Part shown: positions 1 to 8,323 of the stretch, one piece after another
Position numbering within the stretch: the stretch's first letter is position 1
Layout: each line of letters begins with the position of its first letter
From: an uncultured Hoeflea sp.
Lineage (GTDB): Bacteria > Pseudomonadota > Alphaproteobacteria > Rhizobiales > Rhizobiaceae
Reading direction: 5' to 3'
Assembly: GCF_947501405.1 (NCBI RefSeq)
Contig: NZ_CANMVK010000001.1
Coordinates: forward strand, 124,001 to 188,000
Length of the DNA: 64,000 nt
Position numbers and translations under genes: made by a program
The notes under the pieces: generated by a model
Seen by the model: the letters and a program-made list of their open reading frames with translations, nothing else
What the model was told of the DNA's origin: nothing
Database searches by the model: none

Positions 1-199
1 CCAGCGCCACCGCACCGCCTGCGATAACACCGACGGTCAGCGGCGTTTCAAGCATGATGTCGCCATTTGATTTCTTGATGCGCAACTGTCTGATATTGCC
101 CTGATTGAACAGGTCCTTGATCTGCTGCACGAGCTGGCTGCCCATGACTTCGATTTCTTCGGTGAAGGTCCGCGTGTGGTTTTGGTCTCTGCTTTTCAT
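1..199 (-). CDS. DUF4342 domain protein (3' part outside window)
   Basis: Reading leftward from ATG at 199, 66 codons are open to the window edge. The peptide begins MKSRDQNHTRTFTEEIEVMG and continues with a QLVQQIKDLFNQGN stretch and then LETPLTVGVIAGGAVAL. This is the pattern of DUF4342 proteins: a short amphipathic N-terminal region followed by a hydrophobic stretch. Their function is unknown. A good Shine-Dalgarno (AAGGAG, 7 nt before the ATG) supports this start. The gene is cut by the window edge, so its full length cannot be given. Confidence 0.75.
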   Translation of the reverse strand, partial: MKSRDQNHTRTFTEEIEVMGSQLVQQIKDLFNQGNIRQLRIKKSNGDIMLETPLTVGVIAGGAVAL

Positions 200-381
200 C
201 AATGGTCTCCTTGCTGGCGAACGGTACGCTCAATGGCGGAACCGGATCGACCGGTCTCCGCCAGAACGGCAACAATCGCTGTCTGTGTCATAGAGCTGAT
301 ATGGGTACGGAAGCGGCCGGATGCAAAGAACCCGGATGGCGAAAACGCCGATCCGGGTTCGATACTGGTGGCGGGCGGGAT

Positions 382-1158
382 TTACGGCCGGCCGAAATCT
401 CGGCTCACCTTGCCCCAGGCGCAATGGGGAAAGTAGGGATAGCTGTCGGTGACGAAATAGACGAATTTGCCATTGAGCTCGCCGCCGTTGCACTGATCAA
501 GCTTGCCCGCGCCACCGGTGTACTGCCAGTCCTGCACATAGGTGCCGTCATGTTTGCCGCCGGGACCGCCATTGCGGTTGCCGGGCTTGAGCGTATAGCC
601 GGATTTGGCGCGCCCGCCGACATAATGGATTTCAAAGCCGTCGGCTGCGAAGCCGACCAGCGAGGAGTTGGTTTTGGCCAGCAGCCCGGTCGGTTTGGCG
701 TGGTAATGGTAGAGCCCGCGCTTGTCGACATGGGCATTGTTGCTGTCGAGGCCCAGTTGCTGGGCTGCGCCCTTGCCATCGAGCTTCCAGCCCGAGGCCG
801 GGTTGCGGCTAAAGCCCCGCCGCGAGGACGGGTCGTAATAGTCGGCGGTGCCAGGGCGGATCATGACACCGTTGAGAGCAAAGCCCGTGGAGCCGCGCAA
901 CGCTGTGGCGCGCGAGGTCTTGACCGGATTTTCCGGCACGCAGACCTCGATGGACTGGGCGGCAATCCGGTGCGGATTGCCGGAATTGGGAAAGTTGCCG
1001 GTGGAGTGATTGGGCAGGCCATTGGAGACCATGCAGATCTCGCCACGGCTTTTGGTGATGGATACCGAGCCGGAGGCGGCCTGTGCGGCGTAGGCGCTGG
1101 CAGCGATGCCGGCAATGGTGACACCTGCAATGAGCAGATAAGAAATCGGGCGGTCCAT
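382..1158 (-). CDS. secreted YHYH-domain protein
   Basis: A 258-residue protein with an N-terminal signal sequence (hydrophobic residues about 6-25, then AYAAQA). The name-giving YHYH motif is at residues 150-153 in the context RGLYHYHAKP. It is surrounded by Gly, Asn and aromatic-rich sequence, with a few Cys (42, 73 and one near the C-terminus) that could form exported disulfides. YHYH proteins are exported proteins of unknown function; the His cluster suggests metal binding, which is inference. The open frame runs far upstream, but the ATG at 1158 is chosen because it starts the signal peptide and follows AAGGGG. The PAP2 gene lies divergently to the right. Confidence 0.8.
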   Translation of the reverse strand: MDRPISYLLIAGVTIAGIAASAYAAQAASGSVSITKSRGEICMVSNGLPNHSTGNFPNSGNPHRIAAQSIEVCVPENPVKTSRATALRGSTGFALNGVMIRPGTADYYDPSSRRGFSRNPASGWKLDGKGAAQQLGLDSNNAHVDKRGLYHYHAKPTGLLAKTNSSLVGFAADGFEIHYVGGRAKSGYTLKPGNRNGGPGGKHDGTYVQDWQYTGGAGKLDQCNGGELNGKFVYFVTDSYPYFPHCAWGKVSRDFGRP

Positions 1159-1344
1159 GATGTTCCCCTTGCGGATTTGTTCTTGATCGTCTTGTGACGG
1201 TCCAAACATGACGCGTCGCACCTTTCCGCGTCGTGGCCGATTGATTACGGTTTTGTCATGAACCCGTCCGCTGGCGGCAGACTGGAACCAGTTGCCGAAT
1301 GGCGGATTGCATGCCCGAGACACCCAGGAAAGGCCTGCCTGCTT

Positions 1345-2076
1345 ATGACGACACAATCCCTGCTCGACCGCGTGACCAACTGGCTTTTTCGCGACACCCG
1401 TTCCGGCGGCGTCAACTGGTTGCCCGTCACCCTGCTGGCAATCGTCACGCTCGGTGTCTACGCCTTTATCGAGATTGCCGAGGAAGTGGCGGCTGGCGAA
1501 ATCCGCCAGATCGATGAAGCGCTGTTTTTGTCGCTGCGCCTTGCGGACGATCCCTCGACACCGATTGGGCCCGCCTGGTTGCAGGAGACCGCGGTCGAGG
1601 TCACCGCCGTGGGCGGGTTTCCGCTGATTGTGCTGACACTGGCGGCGATCGCCGGATTTTTCATCGTCACGAAGCGCTATGGCGCGGCGTTGTACGCGGT
1701 GCTGTCGGTGGGCAGCGGGGCGCTGCTCAGCCAGACCCTCAAACAATATTACGGACGGCCGCGGCCGGATCTGGTCGATCATCTCGACACGGTTCACACG
1801 TTGAGCTTCCCGAGCGGCCATGCGCTGGTGACCACGGTCGCCTATCTGACCCTGGCCTCCATCGTCGTCGGGTTTCTCGATGATCGCCGCGCGCGCGTCT
1901 ATGTGATTGTGGTCGCAGTGCTGGTGGCCATGATGGTCGGCGTCAGCCGGGTCTATCTCGGGGTTCACTGGCCGAGCGACGTGGCCGCCGGCTGGGCGCT
2001 CGGCGCGGCCTGGGCATGCTTTTCCTGGCTGATCGTTCATTTCCTCAGGCGTGGCAACACAACAACGTCGCCATGA
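1345..2076 (+). CDS. PAP2-family phosphatase (membrane)
   Basis: A 243-residue membrane protein with several hydrophobic helices. All three phosphatase signature blocks of the PAP2 superfamily are present: KQYYGRPRP (133-141), PSGH (156-159) and SRVYLGVHWPSD (201-212), holding the catalytic His pair and the phosphate-binding Arg/Lys. Members remove phosphate from lipid phosphates such as phosphatidic acid or undecaprenyl pyrophosphate at the periplasmic face; the substrate here is not determined. The frame opens at 1258, but the ATG at 1345 follows an AGGAAAGG sequence and gives a normal family length. Confidence 0.85.
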   Translation: MTTQSLLDRVTNWLFRDTRSGGVNWLPVTLLAIVTLGVYAFIEIAEEVAAGEIRQIDEALFLSLRLADDPSTPIGPAWLQETAVEVTAVGGFPLIVLTLAAIAGFFIVTKRYGAALYAVLSVGSGALLSQTLKQYYGRPRPDLVDHLDTVHTLSFPSGHALVTTVAYLTLASIVVGFLDDRRARVYVIVVAVLVAMMVGVSRVYLGVHWPSDVAAGWALGAAWACFSWLIVHFLRRGNTTTSP

Positions 2077-2237
2077 TCACGTCCGCGACCCAGGCTGGTA
2101 CCTGGCATGACCGGTTCAGATCTCTCGTACGGCTGGTTAGAGGCGCGCATGGACGGGCGAGCCTGGACCATGCGCTCGCAGTTATCGCCGATCTGCCTTC
2201 TTGCTCGCTGCGCCGGCCCGGTCCTGCCGTTGAGGTC

Positions 2238-2273
2238 TTGATGCGGGTGGTCTGCTGGGGTAAGAGACATCTC
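2238..2273 (+). promoter_or_regulatory. putative trp promoter for a leaderless trpL transcript
   Basis: TTGATG (2238-2243) and TAAGAG (2261-2266) are separated by exactly 17 nt. The leader ATG begins 7 nt after the -10 box, so transcription would start at or within a base of the start codon. I recall the Sinorhizobium meliloti trpLE(G) transcript being reported as starting at the leader AUG, which fits. No Shine-Dalgarno is needed in that case, and none is obvious. Confidence 0.5.
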
Positions 2274-2330
2274 ATGATGACGCATGTGGCACAGAACAAC
2301 TGGTGGTGGGCACGCTTTCGGCGGCCTTGA
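2274..2330 (+). CDS. trpL: trp operon leader peptide (attenuator sensor)
   Basis: An 18-codon ORF, MMTHVAQNNWWWARFRRP, with three consecutive Trp codons at 2301-2309. It matches the S. meliloti TrpL peptide pattern with its IWWWAR core. Ribosome stalling on the TGG run when charged tRNA-Trp is scarce would favour the antiterminator and allow trpE(G) transcription. RNA segment 1 (CGCATGTGG, 2281-2289) can pair with segment 2 (CCACGCATGCG, 2331-2341). GGCGGC (2320-2325) can instead pair with the 5' arm of the terminator (GCCGCC, 2358-2363). The second Met codon (2277) is an alternative start, but the promoter spacing favours 2274. Confidence 0.88.
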   Translation: MMTHVAQNNWWWARFRRP

Positions 2331-2357
2331 CCACGCATGCGCGTATGAGATCAACAA

Positions 2358-2390
2358 GCCGCCCGGGACCCCAAGGTCCGGCGGCTTTTT
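2358..2390 (+). terminator. trp attenuator terminator
   Basis: GCCGCC..GG.ACC pairs with GGTCCGGCGGC around a CCAA loop, followed by TTTTT at 2386-2390. This intrinsic terminator lies 28 nt after the trpL stop and 51 nt before trpE(G). Its 5' arm is the same sequence that can pair with GGCGGC inside trpL, giving the mutually exclusive antiterminator. Confidence 0.88.
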
Positions 2391-2441
2391 GTTTGTCCCG
2401 CCGGGCCTGGCTCACCGGACCGGGACAGACGGAGAAAAGAC

Positions 2442-4631
2442 ATGGGAACGACGGTACTTGAGGACGGCGCGGCGCAGTATGTCACGCGCGGTGGGGTGAC
2501 GATCACCCGGCGGCGGCGTGAAACGCCCTATGCTGACGCGATTTCGGGCTATATCGATGCGCTCGACAGCCGCCGCGGCGCGGTGTTTTCGTCCAACTAT
2601 GAATATCCCGGTCGCTACACCCGGTGGGATACGGCGATTGTCGACCCGCCTCTGGGCATTTCCGCCAAGGGCCGTGCGCTGACGCTGGAAGCCTACAACG
2701 AGCGCGGCGAGGCGCTTCTCGACATTCTCGAAGCCAAATTGCAGGGCCAGGCGGATTTTACCTGCGCACCGCGCCAGGGCAGGCAGATCCGCATCGACAT
2801 CAAGCAGCCTGACCGCGAATTCTCCGAGGAGGAGCGCTCGCGTGCGCCGACGGTGTTTTCGGTGCTGCGGGTTATCGTCGATCTGTTTTATTCGGCCGAG
2901 GACGGCAATATCGGGTTTTACGGCGCCTTCGGTTACGACCTGGCGTTCCAGTTTGACCCGGTGCCACTCAAGCTCGCGCGGCCCGACGATCAGCGAGATC
3001 TGTTGCTTTATCTGCCCGACGAAATCCTGGTGGTCGACAACCATGCAGCCAAGGCCTGGATCGACCGGTACGATTTTGCACTGGGCGAGTTCCGCACCGA
3101 AGGCCGCGATGGCGCAATCGCCGAGGAAGAGTTCAGACCGGCCGACAAGATCCCGACCAAAGGGGACCACACGCCCGGCGAATATGCCCAACTGGTCAAG
3201 CGCGCCAAGGAAAGCTTCAAGCGGGGAGACCTGTTCGAGGTGGTGCCGGGTCAGACCTTTTTCGAGCGCTGCGAGGCCAAGCCGTCGGAAATCAGCCGCC
3301 GGCTGAAGGCCATCAATCCGTCTCCCTATTCCTTCTTCATCAATCTGGGGCAGCAGGAATATCTGATCGGCGCGTCGCCGGAGATGTTCGTTCGGGTCAA
3401 CGGGCGACGCATCGAGACCTGTCCGATCTCGGGCACGATCAAGCGCGGCGAGGATGCGATCGCCGATTCCGAACAGATCCTGAAGCTGCTCAACTCCAAG
3501 AAGGACGAGAGCGAGCTTACCATGTGCTCGGATGTCGACCGCAACGACAAGAGCCGGGTCTGTGAGCCGGGCTCGGTCAAGGTGATCGGCCGCCGCCAGA
3601 TCGAGATGTATTCGCGGCTGATCCACACGGTGGATCATATCGAGGGCCGGTTGCGCGACGACATGGACGCGTTTGACGGTTTTCTCAGCCACGCCTGGGC
3701 GGTGACGGTGACCGGCGCGCCGAAATTGTGGGCGATGCGTTTTCTCGAAAACAATGAAAAGAGCCCGCGCGCCTGGTATGGTGGCGCCATCGGCATGGTC
3801 GGCTTTGATGGCGACATGAACACTGGCCTGACGCTCAGGACCATCCGGGTCAAGGACGGCGTTGCCGAAGTGCGCGCCGGGGCGACGCTGCTGTTTGATT
3901 CCAATCCCGAAGAGGAAGAGGCCGAGACTGAATTGAAGGCCTCCGCCATGCTTTCGGCAATCCGTGATGCCCGGCTGGGCAATGCCGGCGCGTCAGACCG
4001 GCAGACAGCGCGGGTGGGCGAGGGCGTGTCGATCCTGCTGGTCGATCACGAGGATTCCTTCGTTCACACGCTGGCCAATTACTTCCGCCAGACCGGCGCC
4101 CGGGTCACCACTGTGCGCGCGCCGGTCACCGATGAGATGTTCGATCGGGTCGCACCGGATCTGGTGGTGCTGTCGCCCGGGCCGGGCAGCCCCAAGGATT
4201 TCGACTGCGCGGCCACCATCAAGAAAGCGCGGGCGCGCGATCTGCCGGTGTTCGGCGTCTGTCTGGGGCTGCAGGCGCTCGCCGAGAGCTATGGCGGCGA
4301 TCTGCGTGAGCTTGCGGTTCCGGTGCATGGCAAGCCGTCGCGCATCCGGGTTTTGTCCAATGGAGTGATCTTCTCGGGCCTGCCCAATGAGGTGACCGTG
4401 GGACGCTACCATTCGATCTTTGCCGATTATGCCACATTGCCCAAGCCGTTCCGTGTGACCGCGGAAACCGACGATGGCGTGGTAATGGCGATCGAACATG
4501 AGAGCGAACCGGTGGCGGCGGTGCAGTTCCATCCCGAATCGATCATGACGCTGGGCCAGGACGCCGGCATGCGGATGATCGAAAATGTGGTGGCGCATCT
4601 GGCGCGCAGGAAAAAGGTGAAGGCGGCATGA
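2442..4631 (+). CDS. trpE(G): fused anthranilate synthase, component I + glutamine amidotransferase
   Basis: A 729-residue fusion catalysing the first committed step of tryptophan synthesis (chorismate + glutamine to anthranilate). Residues about 1-520 are the TrpE chorismate-binding part. From about 530 there is a class-I glutamine amidotransferase with LSPGPGSP near 577, the nucleophile Cys607 in GVCLGLQ, and His697/Glu699 in QFHPES. The single-chain form is typical of rhizobia. The start is ATG after GGAGAAAAGAC. It is controlled by the trpL attenuator directly upstream. Its last bases overlap the start of a cytochrome c gene (ATGA), so the two are probably co-transcribed. Confidence 0.97.
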   Translation: MGTTVLEDGAAQYVTRGGVTITRRRRETPYADAISGYIDALDSRRGAVFSSNYEYPGRYTRWDTAIVDPPLGISAKGRALTLEAYNERGEALLDILEAKLQGQADFTCAPRQGRQIRIDIKQPDREFSEEERSRAPTVFSVLRVIVDLFYSAEDGNIGFYGAFGYDLAFQFDPVPLKLARPDDQRDLLLYLPDEILVVDNHAAKAWIDRYDFALGEFRTEGRDGAIAEEEFRPADKIPTKGDHTPGEYAQLVKRAKESFKRGDLFEVVPGQTFFERCEAKPSEISRRLKAINPSPYSFFINLGQQEYLIGASPEMFVRVNGRRIETCPISGTIKRGEDAIADSEQILKLLNSKKDESELTMCSDVDRNDKSRVCEPGSVKVIGRRQIEMYSRLIHTVDHIEGRLRDDMDAFDGFLSHAWAVTVTGAPKLWAMRFLENNEKSPRAWYGGAIGMVGFDGDMNTGLTLRTIRVKDGVAEVRAGATLLFDSNPEEEEAETELKASAMLSAIRDARLGNAGASDRQTARVGEGVSILLVDHEDSFVHTLANYFRQTGARVTTVRAPVTDEMFDRVAPDLVVLSPGPGSPKDFDCAATIKKARARDLPVFGVCLGLQALAESYGGDLRELAVPVHGKPSRIRVLSNGVIFSGLPNEVTVGRYHSIFADYATLPKPFRVTAETDDGVVMAIEHESEPVAAVQFHPESIMTLGQDAGMRMIENVVAHLARRKKVKAA

Positions 4632-4978
4632 CACAGATATCGTTACGACCGATCGGGCTTTTGGCTTTGTTGACAGCTGGCGCCACGGCGCTTTCCGCGA
4701 CGCCGCAGGCGTTTGCGGAAACGGCAGTGCTTGCCGAGGGCCGCGGCCTTGTTGAAGCCAATTGCGGCAATTGCCACGGCGTGGGCGAGGCCGACGCCAG
4801 CCCGCATGAGGCGGCACCGCCGTTTCGGAACCTGTCGGACAGTTTTCCGATCGATGCGCTGGAAGAGGCCTTCGCCGATGGCCGCATTTACTCCGGTCAT
4901 CCCGACATGCCGGAATTCATCGCCACGCCGCAACAGGTCGACGCGATTATCGCCTATATCGCCTCGCTGCAGGAATAG
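4628..4978 (+). CDS. small exported c-type cytochrome
   Basis: A 116-residue protein with a signal sequence (hydrophobic residues about 8-24, then AFA near 30) and one haem-attachment motif CGNCH (46-50). A likely distal Met ligand is Met94 in GHPDMPEF. This is a class-I monohaem cytochrome c of the periplasm. Its electron-transfer partner is not indicated by the neighbourhood. Its ATG overlaps the trpE(G) stop by 4 nt (4628-4631), and the CDF transporter follows 6 nt after its stop, which suggests translational coupling. Confidence 0.88.
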   Translation: MTQISLRPIGLLALLTAGATALSATPQAFAETAVLAEGRGLVEANCGNCHGVGEADASPHEAAPPFRNLSDSFPIDALEEAFADGRIYSGHPDMPEFIATPQQVDAIIAYIASLQE

Positions 4979-4984
4979 CGGGCG

Positions 4985-5884
4985 ATGCCGCAGTCGGCGC
5001 GGATTGTCAGGCGGTTGGCGTTGTGGTCGATCCCGCTGGCGCTGGGGGTGATGGCGCTGAAGTTTCTCGCCTGGCAGATCACCGGGTCGATCGCGCTCTA
5101 TTCCGATGCGCTTGAATCCACCGTCAATGTGATTGCCGCGCTGGCAGCCTTCATTGCCGTGGGCTACGCGCAAAAACCCGCCGATTCAGGCCATCCCTAC
5201 GGCCACCACAAGGCCGAGTATTTCTCCGCCGTGCTCGAGGGCGTGCTGATCGTGCTCGCCGCGCTGATGATCGTACGCGAGGCGGTGGGCGGCCTGATGG
5301 CGCCGCCGGCAATCGAGGCGCCGACGCTGGGTCTCGCCATCAACGGCGCGGCGGCAGTGATAAACGGCGCCTGGGCCTATGTGCTGATCCGTGCCGGGCG
5401 GCGCTATCGTTCGCCCGCGCTGTCCGCCGACGGGCATCATGTGCTCTCCGATGTGATCACCTCGGCGGGCGTGATCATCGGGCTGGTGCTGGCGATCATG
5501 TTCGATCAGCCGCTGCTTGACCCGCTGCTGGCGCTGATCGTGGCGATCAACGTGCTGTGGCAGGGCTGGAAGGTGATCGCGTCGTCGGTCGACGGGCTTA
5601 TGGACCGCGCCTTCGACAGCGTCGATGCCGAGCGCATTCACGAGATCATCAAGGCCCATGCCGATGGCGCAATCGAAGCGCATGACATTCGTACCCGACT
5701 GGCCGGTCGGGCCTCGTTCGTGGAGTTCCATCTGGTGGTTGACGGACTGATGACGGTTGAGCAGTCACACGCCATCTGCGACCGGCTGGAAGCGGCGCTG
5801 ATGGCCGAAGTCGATGGCGTTCGGGTGATCATCCATGTCGAGCCCGGCCACAAGGCCAAGGACGAAGGCGTGCGGCTGGGGTGA
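4985..5884 (+). CDS. cation diffusion facilitator family transporter
   Basis: A 299-residue membrane protein with about six helices and a cytosolic C-terminal domain, the CDF layout. Expected features are seen: an acidic helix-2 site around Asp41 (YSDALESTVN), the conserved HPYGHHKAE loop (70-78), and a helix-5 HxxxD site (His152-Asp156). CDF proteins export Zn2+, Fe2+, Cd2+, Co2+ or Mn2+ by proton antiport; the metal cannot be assigned here. The first site carries Asp and Glu-Ser rather than a DxxxD pair, so the selectivity is uncertain. It lies 6 nt after the cytochrome c gene. Confidence 0.9.
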   Translation: MPQSARIVRRLALWSIPLALGVMALKFLAWQITGSIALYSDALESTVNVIAALAAFIAVGYAQKPADSGHPYGHHKAEYFSAVLEGVLIVLAALMIVREAVGGLMAPPAIEAPTLGLAINGAAAVINGAWAYVLIRAGRRYRSPALSADGHHVLSDVITSAGVIIGLVLAIMFDQPLLDPLLALIVAINVLWQGWKVIASSVDGLMDRAFDSVDAERIHEIIKAHADGAIEAHDIRTRLAGRASFVEFHLVVDGLMTVEQSHAICDRLEAALMAEVDGVRVIIHVEPGHKAKDEGVRLG

Positions 5885-5909
5885 GAGCGGACGCCTCGCG
5901 AAGGCTGGC

Positions 5910-6302
5910 TTAATAGGACGTTATGCAATCAAGCTGCTCCAATTTGTCCGCGTTTTTATCCCGCGCTTGTCTAAGGCGCGCATCCTCGGCTTTGAAATGT
6001 TCGATATCGCGCATCACTCTGTTCAGATTGCTGTTTTGCTGTTCCAGTTTCTGCTTGAGGACGGAAATCTGAACGGAAATTGCAGCCGTGCCCGCGCCCG
6101 CAGGTTTGACTATCCTGCCGACTGCCCCAAGGCCTGCCTTCAGCGCTTCCAGCCTGTATAATTCCCTCGACGCCACGGCGATATCGGCGCGCAGGCTTTC
6201 CGCGCGGTTCCTCAATTGGCTGTTTTTCGCCTGGGTCTCTCTGTTGATCGATCTCCCTTTCGATTTGCCGCAGGTTGCGGCAACGGGCCGGGTCCTTTTC
6301 AC
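5910..6302 (-). CDS. hypothetical coiled-coil protein, probably frameshifted at its 5' end
   Basis: An open frame of 130 codons whose body is rich in Leu, Glu, Gln, Arg and Ala with heptad-like spacing (for example VLKQKLEQQNSNLNRVMRD), so a coiled coil is likely. No family is recognised. In this frame the only start is a GTG at 6302 without a well-placed Shine-Dalgarno. An ATG at 6309 with a good AAGGAA lies in another frame and also opens with helical sequence (NLRQIEREID). The two frames meet at the TCTCTCT tract 6236-6242, which suggests a one-base slip there. It could be a pseudogene, a sequencing error, or a genuine GTG start. Confidence 0.45.
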   Translation of the reverse strand: MKRTRPVAATCGKSKGRSINRETQAKNSQLRNRAESLRADIAVASRELYRLEALKAGLGAVGRIVKPAGAGTAAISVQISVLKQKLEQQNSNLNRVMRDIEHFKAEDARLRQARDKNADKLEQLDCITSY

Positions 6303-6368
6303 TTCTCATGGGTCTCTTTCCTTGCTAGTTTTCAACTTTAAGACGCAAAGATAGGGTTGGCTGGAGCG

Positions 6369-7139
6369 ATGTGGATAAAACCGACGCGAAAACCGCTGAC
6401 TTGGTTTGCCGGCCTCGTGCTGGTGCTGGGATTTGGCTTGTCAGACCAGGGGATTGGCCCGGCCGGCGCCGAAGAAGTCGCCGTCTGGTCGTTTGAAGAT
6501 CATCCGCACCCGGAGGTGCAGGATCTCACGCCCGTCGAGCGATCGATGCGCGAGCAGGTGCAAGCTACGAATTATGGAAACGCTTATCTTCGTTGTGCCG
6601 ATTCAGTCGATATTGCTTACGAGATCTACAATGGCCGCTATCCCGCTTTTGCCAACCAGGGCGATCCGAAGGCGAATTTGCGCGCCTGGAAGCGCCATAT
6701 CATCAGAGAGGCCTATCCGGGGTTTTCCGTCTGTGTCGGCGGGCTGCCCAATTACGCCATCGACTGGCATGCGGAGCGGCTTGAAAAGGCGACGATTTTT
6801 TTCTGCGGCCACTTCTCGGCGCCGCCGGAGAACGAGGCCGATCACCTGCTGATGGAGCTGGTCAATGAGGCGCTCGATTTCTGGCTGGACGGAAGCCGCG
6901 GGATCGCCTTCGGTTTCTTCATCATTGCCGACAGGACGCTGATCCGACTCAATCCCGATGTCGAGTATTTCTTGCGCAACTCCATCGAAAATGATGAGGA
7001 ATACAAGCCCTTTGAATGGGACAGCTCGCATCTGGTGCCACTTCTCACACCGGAGCGCCGGACCCTCGTAGAGGCGGCGGTCAAACGGCGGGATCTGGCC
7101 GCGGTGCTGGCCACCACGCCGGCCTGTACCGCGATGTAA
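6369..7139 (+). CDS. secreted hypothetical protein
   Basis: A 256-residue protein starting MWIKPTRKPLTWFAG. A basic N-terminus and hydrophobic core (about 11-25) end near AGAEE, so it is predicted to be exported. The rest is acidic and aromatic-rich with several Cys (in RCAD, SVCVGG, FFCGH and PACT). I recognise no domain. The frame also allows a TTG start at 6357, four codons upstream. I prefer ATG 6369 for the signal peptide, although its GGAG is unusually close. The gene is divergent from the coiled-coil gene to its left and convergent with the dehydratase to its right. Confidence 0.6.
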   Translation: MWIKPTRKPLTWFAGLVLVLGFGLSDQGIGPAGAEEVAVWSFEDHPHPEVQDLTPVERSMREQVQATNYGNAYLRCADSVDIAYEIYNGRYPAFANQGDPKANLRAWKRHIIREAYPGFSVCVGGLPNYAIDWHAERLEKATIFFCGHFSAPPENEADHLLMELVNEALDFWLDGSRGIAFGFFIIADRTLIRLNPDVEYFLRNSIENDEEYKPFEWDSSHLVPLLTPERRTLVEAAVKRRDLAAVLATTPACTAM

Positions 7140-7198
7140 AGCATGTGGCTTTGTTCACAGGCGCCACGGCGGGCCACGCCAAAGTGTGGCGACCGCTG

Positions 7199-8173
7199 TC
7201 AATCAGCAGATTTCTCAAGCGCCATGCGAAACACCTCCGCATCCACATTGCCGCCGGAGATGGTGGCGATCACATCCTCGCCGTCGGCCCGGTCCGCGTG
7301 AAACAGGGCGGCGGCAAGCGCGACAGCGCCGCCTGGCTCGGCCACCAGCTTGAGGCGGGAAAAGGCCAGCGCTACAGCCTTGAGTGCCTGTTCGTCGGTA
7401 ACCACAAGGCCCGGACCCACCAGCCGCTTGAGAATCGGGAAAGTCAGATCGCCGGGTTGCGGGGTGAGAATCGCGTCGCACAGCGAGCCCGAGAGGTGGT
7501 CATTGCGCTCGATTGCGCCTGATTGAAGGCTGCGTGTGACATCGTCAAAGCCCTCGGGCTCCACCGGGCGCACCCGCAGGCCGGGCGCGTCGGCTTCCAG
7601 CGCCAGCGCGATGCCGGAGGCAAAACCGCCGCCGCCGCAACAGACCAGAACGTCGGCCTGTGCAATGCCATTTTCCGACGCCTGTTCGGCAATCTCCAGG
7701 CCGCAAGTGCCCTGACCGGCGATCACCAGCGGCTCGTCATAGGGCTTGATCAGGGTCAGTCCGCGCTCTGCGGCGAGCCGGGCGCCAATGGCGTCACGAT
7801 CCTCGGTGGCGCGGTCGAACAAAACCACCTCGGCGCCAAGCGCGCGGGTGTTGCCGATCTTCATGCGCGGCGCATCCGATGGCATGATGATCACCGCCGG
7901 TGCGCCGTGCCGGGCGGCAGCGACCGCCACGCCCTGGGCGTGGTTGCCGCTCGAAAATGCCAGCACGCCGCGCTTGCGCCGCTCGGGATCCATCGCCGAG
8001 ACTGCTGACCAGCCGCCGCGGAATTTGAAGCTGCCGGTGTGCTGCAGGCATTCCGGCTTGACCCAGACGCGGCGGCCGGCGATCTCGTCAAGGAACGGCG
8101 AATTGAGCAGCGGCGTGCGCCGGGCGTGGCCATCAAGCCGGGATTGCGCGGCGCGGATCATGTCGATGTTCAT
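7199..8173 (-). CDS. threonine/serine dehydratase-like PLP enzyme
   Basis: A 324-residue fold-type II PLP enzyme. The Schiff-base lysine is Lys50 in GSFKFRG. The substrate loop SSGNHAQG is at 74-81 and the phosphate-binding glycine loop CCGGGGFASG begins near 179. There is no C-terminal ACT-like regulatory domain, so it resembles catabolic threonine dehydratases or serine/threonine ammonia-lyases rather than biosynthetic IlvA. The likely reaction is threonine or serine to the 2-oxo acid plus ammonia. Racemase relatives share these motifs, so the substrate is not fixed. It stands alone, about 150 nt from the cobalt permease gene. Confidence 0.88.
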   Translation of the reverse strand: MNIDMIRAAQSRLDGHARRTPLLNSPFLDEIAGRRVWVKPECLQHTGSFKFRGGWSAVSAMDPERRKRGVLAFSSGNHAQGVAVAAARHGAPAVIIMPSDAPRMKIGNTRALGAEVVLFDRATEDRDAIGARLAAERGLTLIKPYDEPLVIAGQGTCGLEIAEQASENGIAQADVLVCCGGGGFASGIALALEADAPGLRVRPVEPEGFDDVTRSLQSGAIERNDHLSGSLCDAILTPQPGDLTFPILKRLVGPGLVVTDEQALKAVALAFSRLKLVAEPGGAVALAAALFHADRADGEDVIATISGGNVDAEVFRMALEKSAD

Positions 8174-8259
8174 GCGGTCTTTTCCCGTTCAGATGCCCCC
8201 AGGCCGGGAGCAAAGGTTGCCAGCCGCCGGCTCCGGTTTGCCCTTGGCGGTGTCTGGCA

Positions 8260-8296
8260 AAACAACGCCGCGCCGAGGATTTGCCCGGCGCGGCGT
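8260..8296 (-). terminator. terminator of the cobalt permease gene
   Basis: An 11-bp GC stem (ACGCCGCGCCG / CGGCGCGGCGT, 8265-8296) is followed, in the leftward direction, by TGTTTTG. It lies about 30 nt beyond the stop of the CbiM-like gene. Confidence 0.7.
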
Positions 8297-8323
8297 CATG
8301 GTCAAAAGCGGCATTGCGCGCGG

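Noticed and set aside
1159-2040. Upstream in-frame extension of the YHYH protein to 552 codons
   Set aside because: The extension runs antisense through the PAP2 gene and would bury the signal peptide. ATG 1158 has a Shine-Dalgarno.
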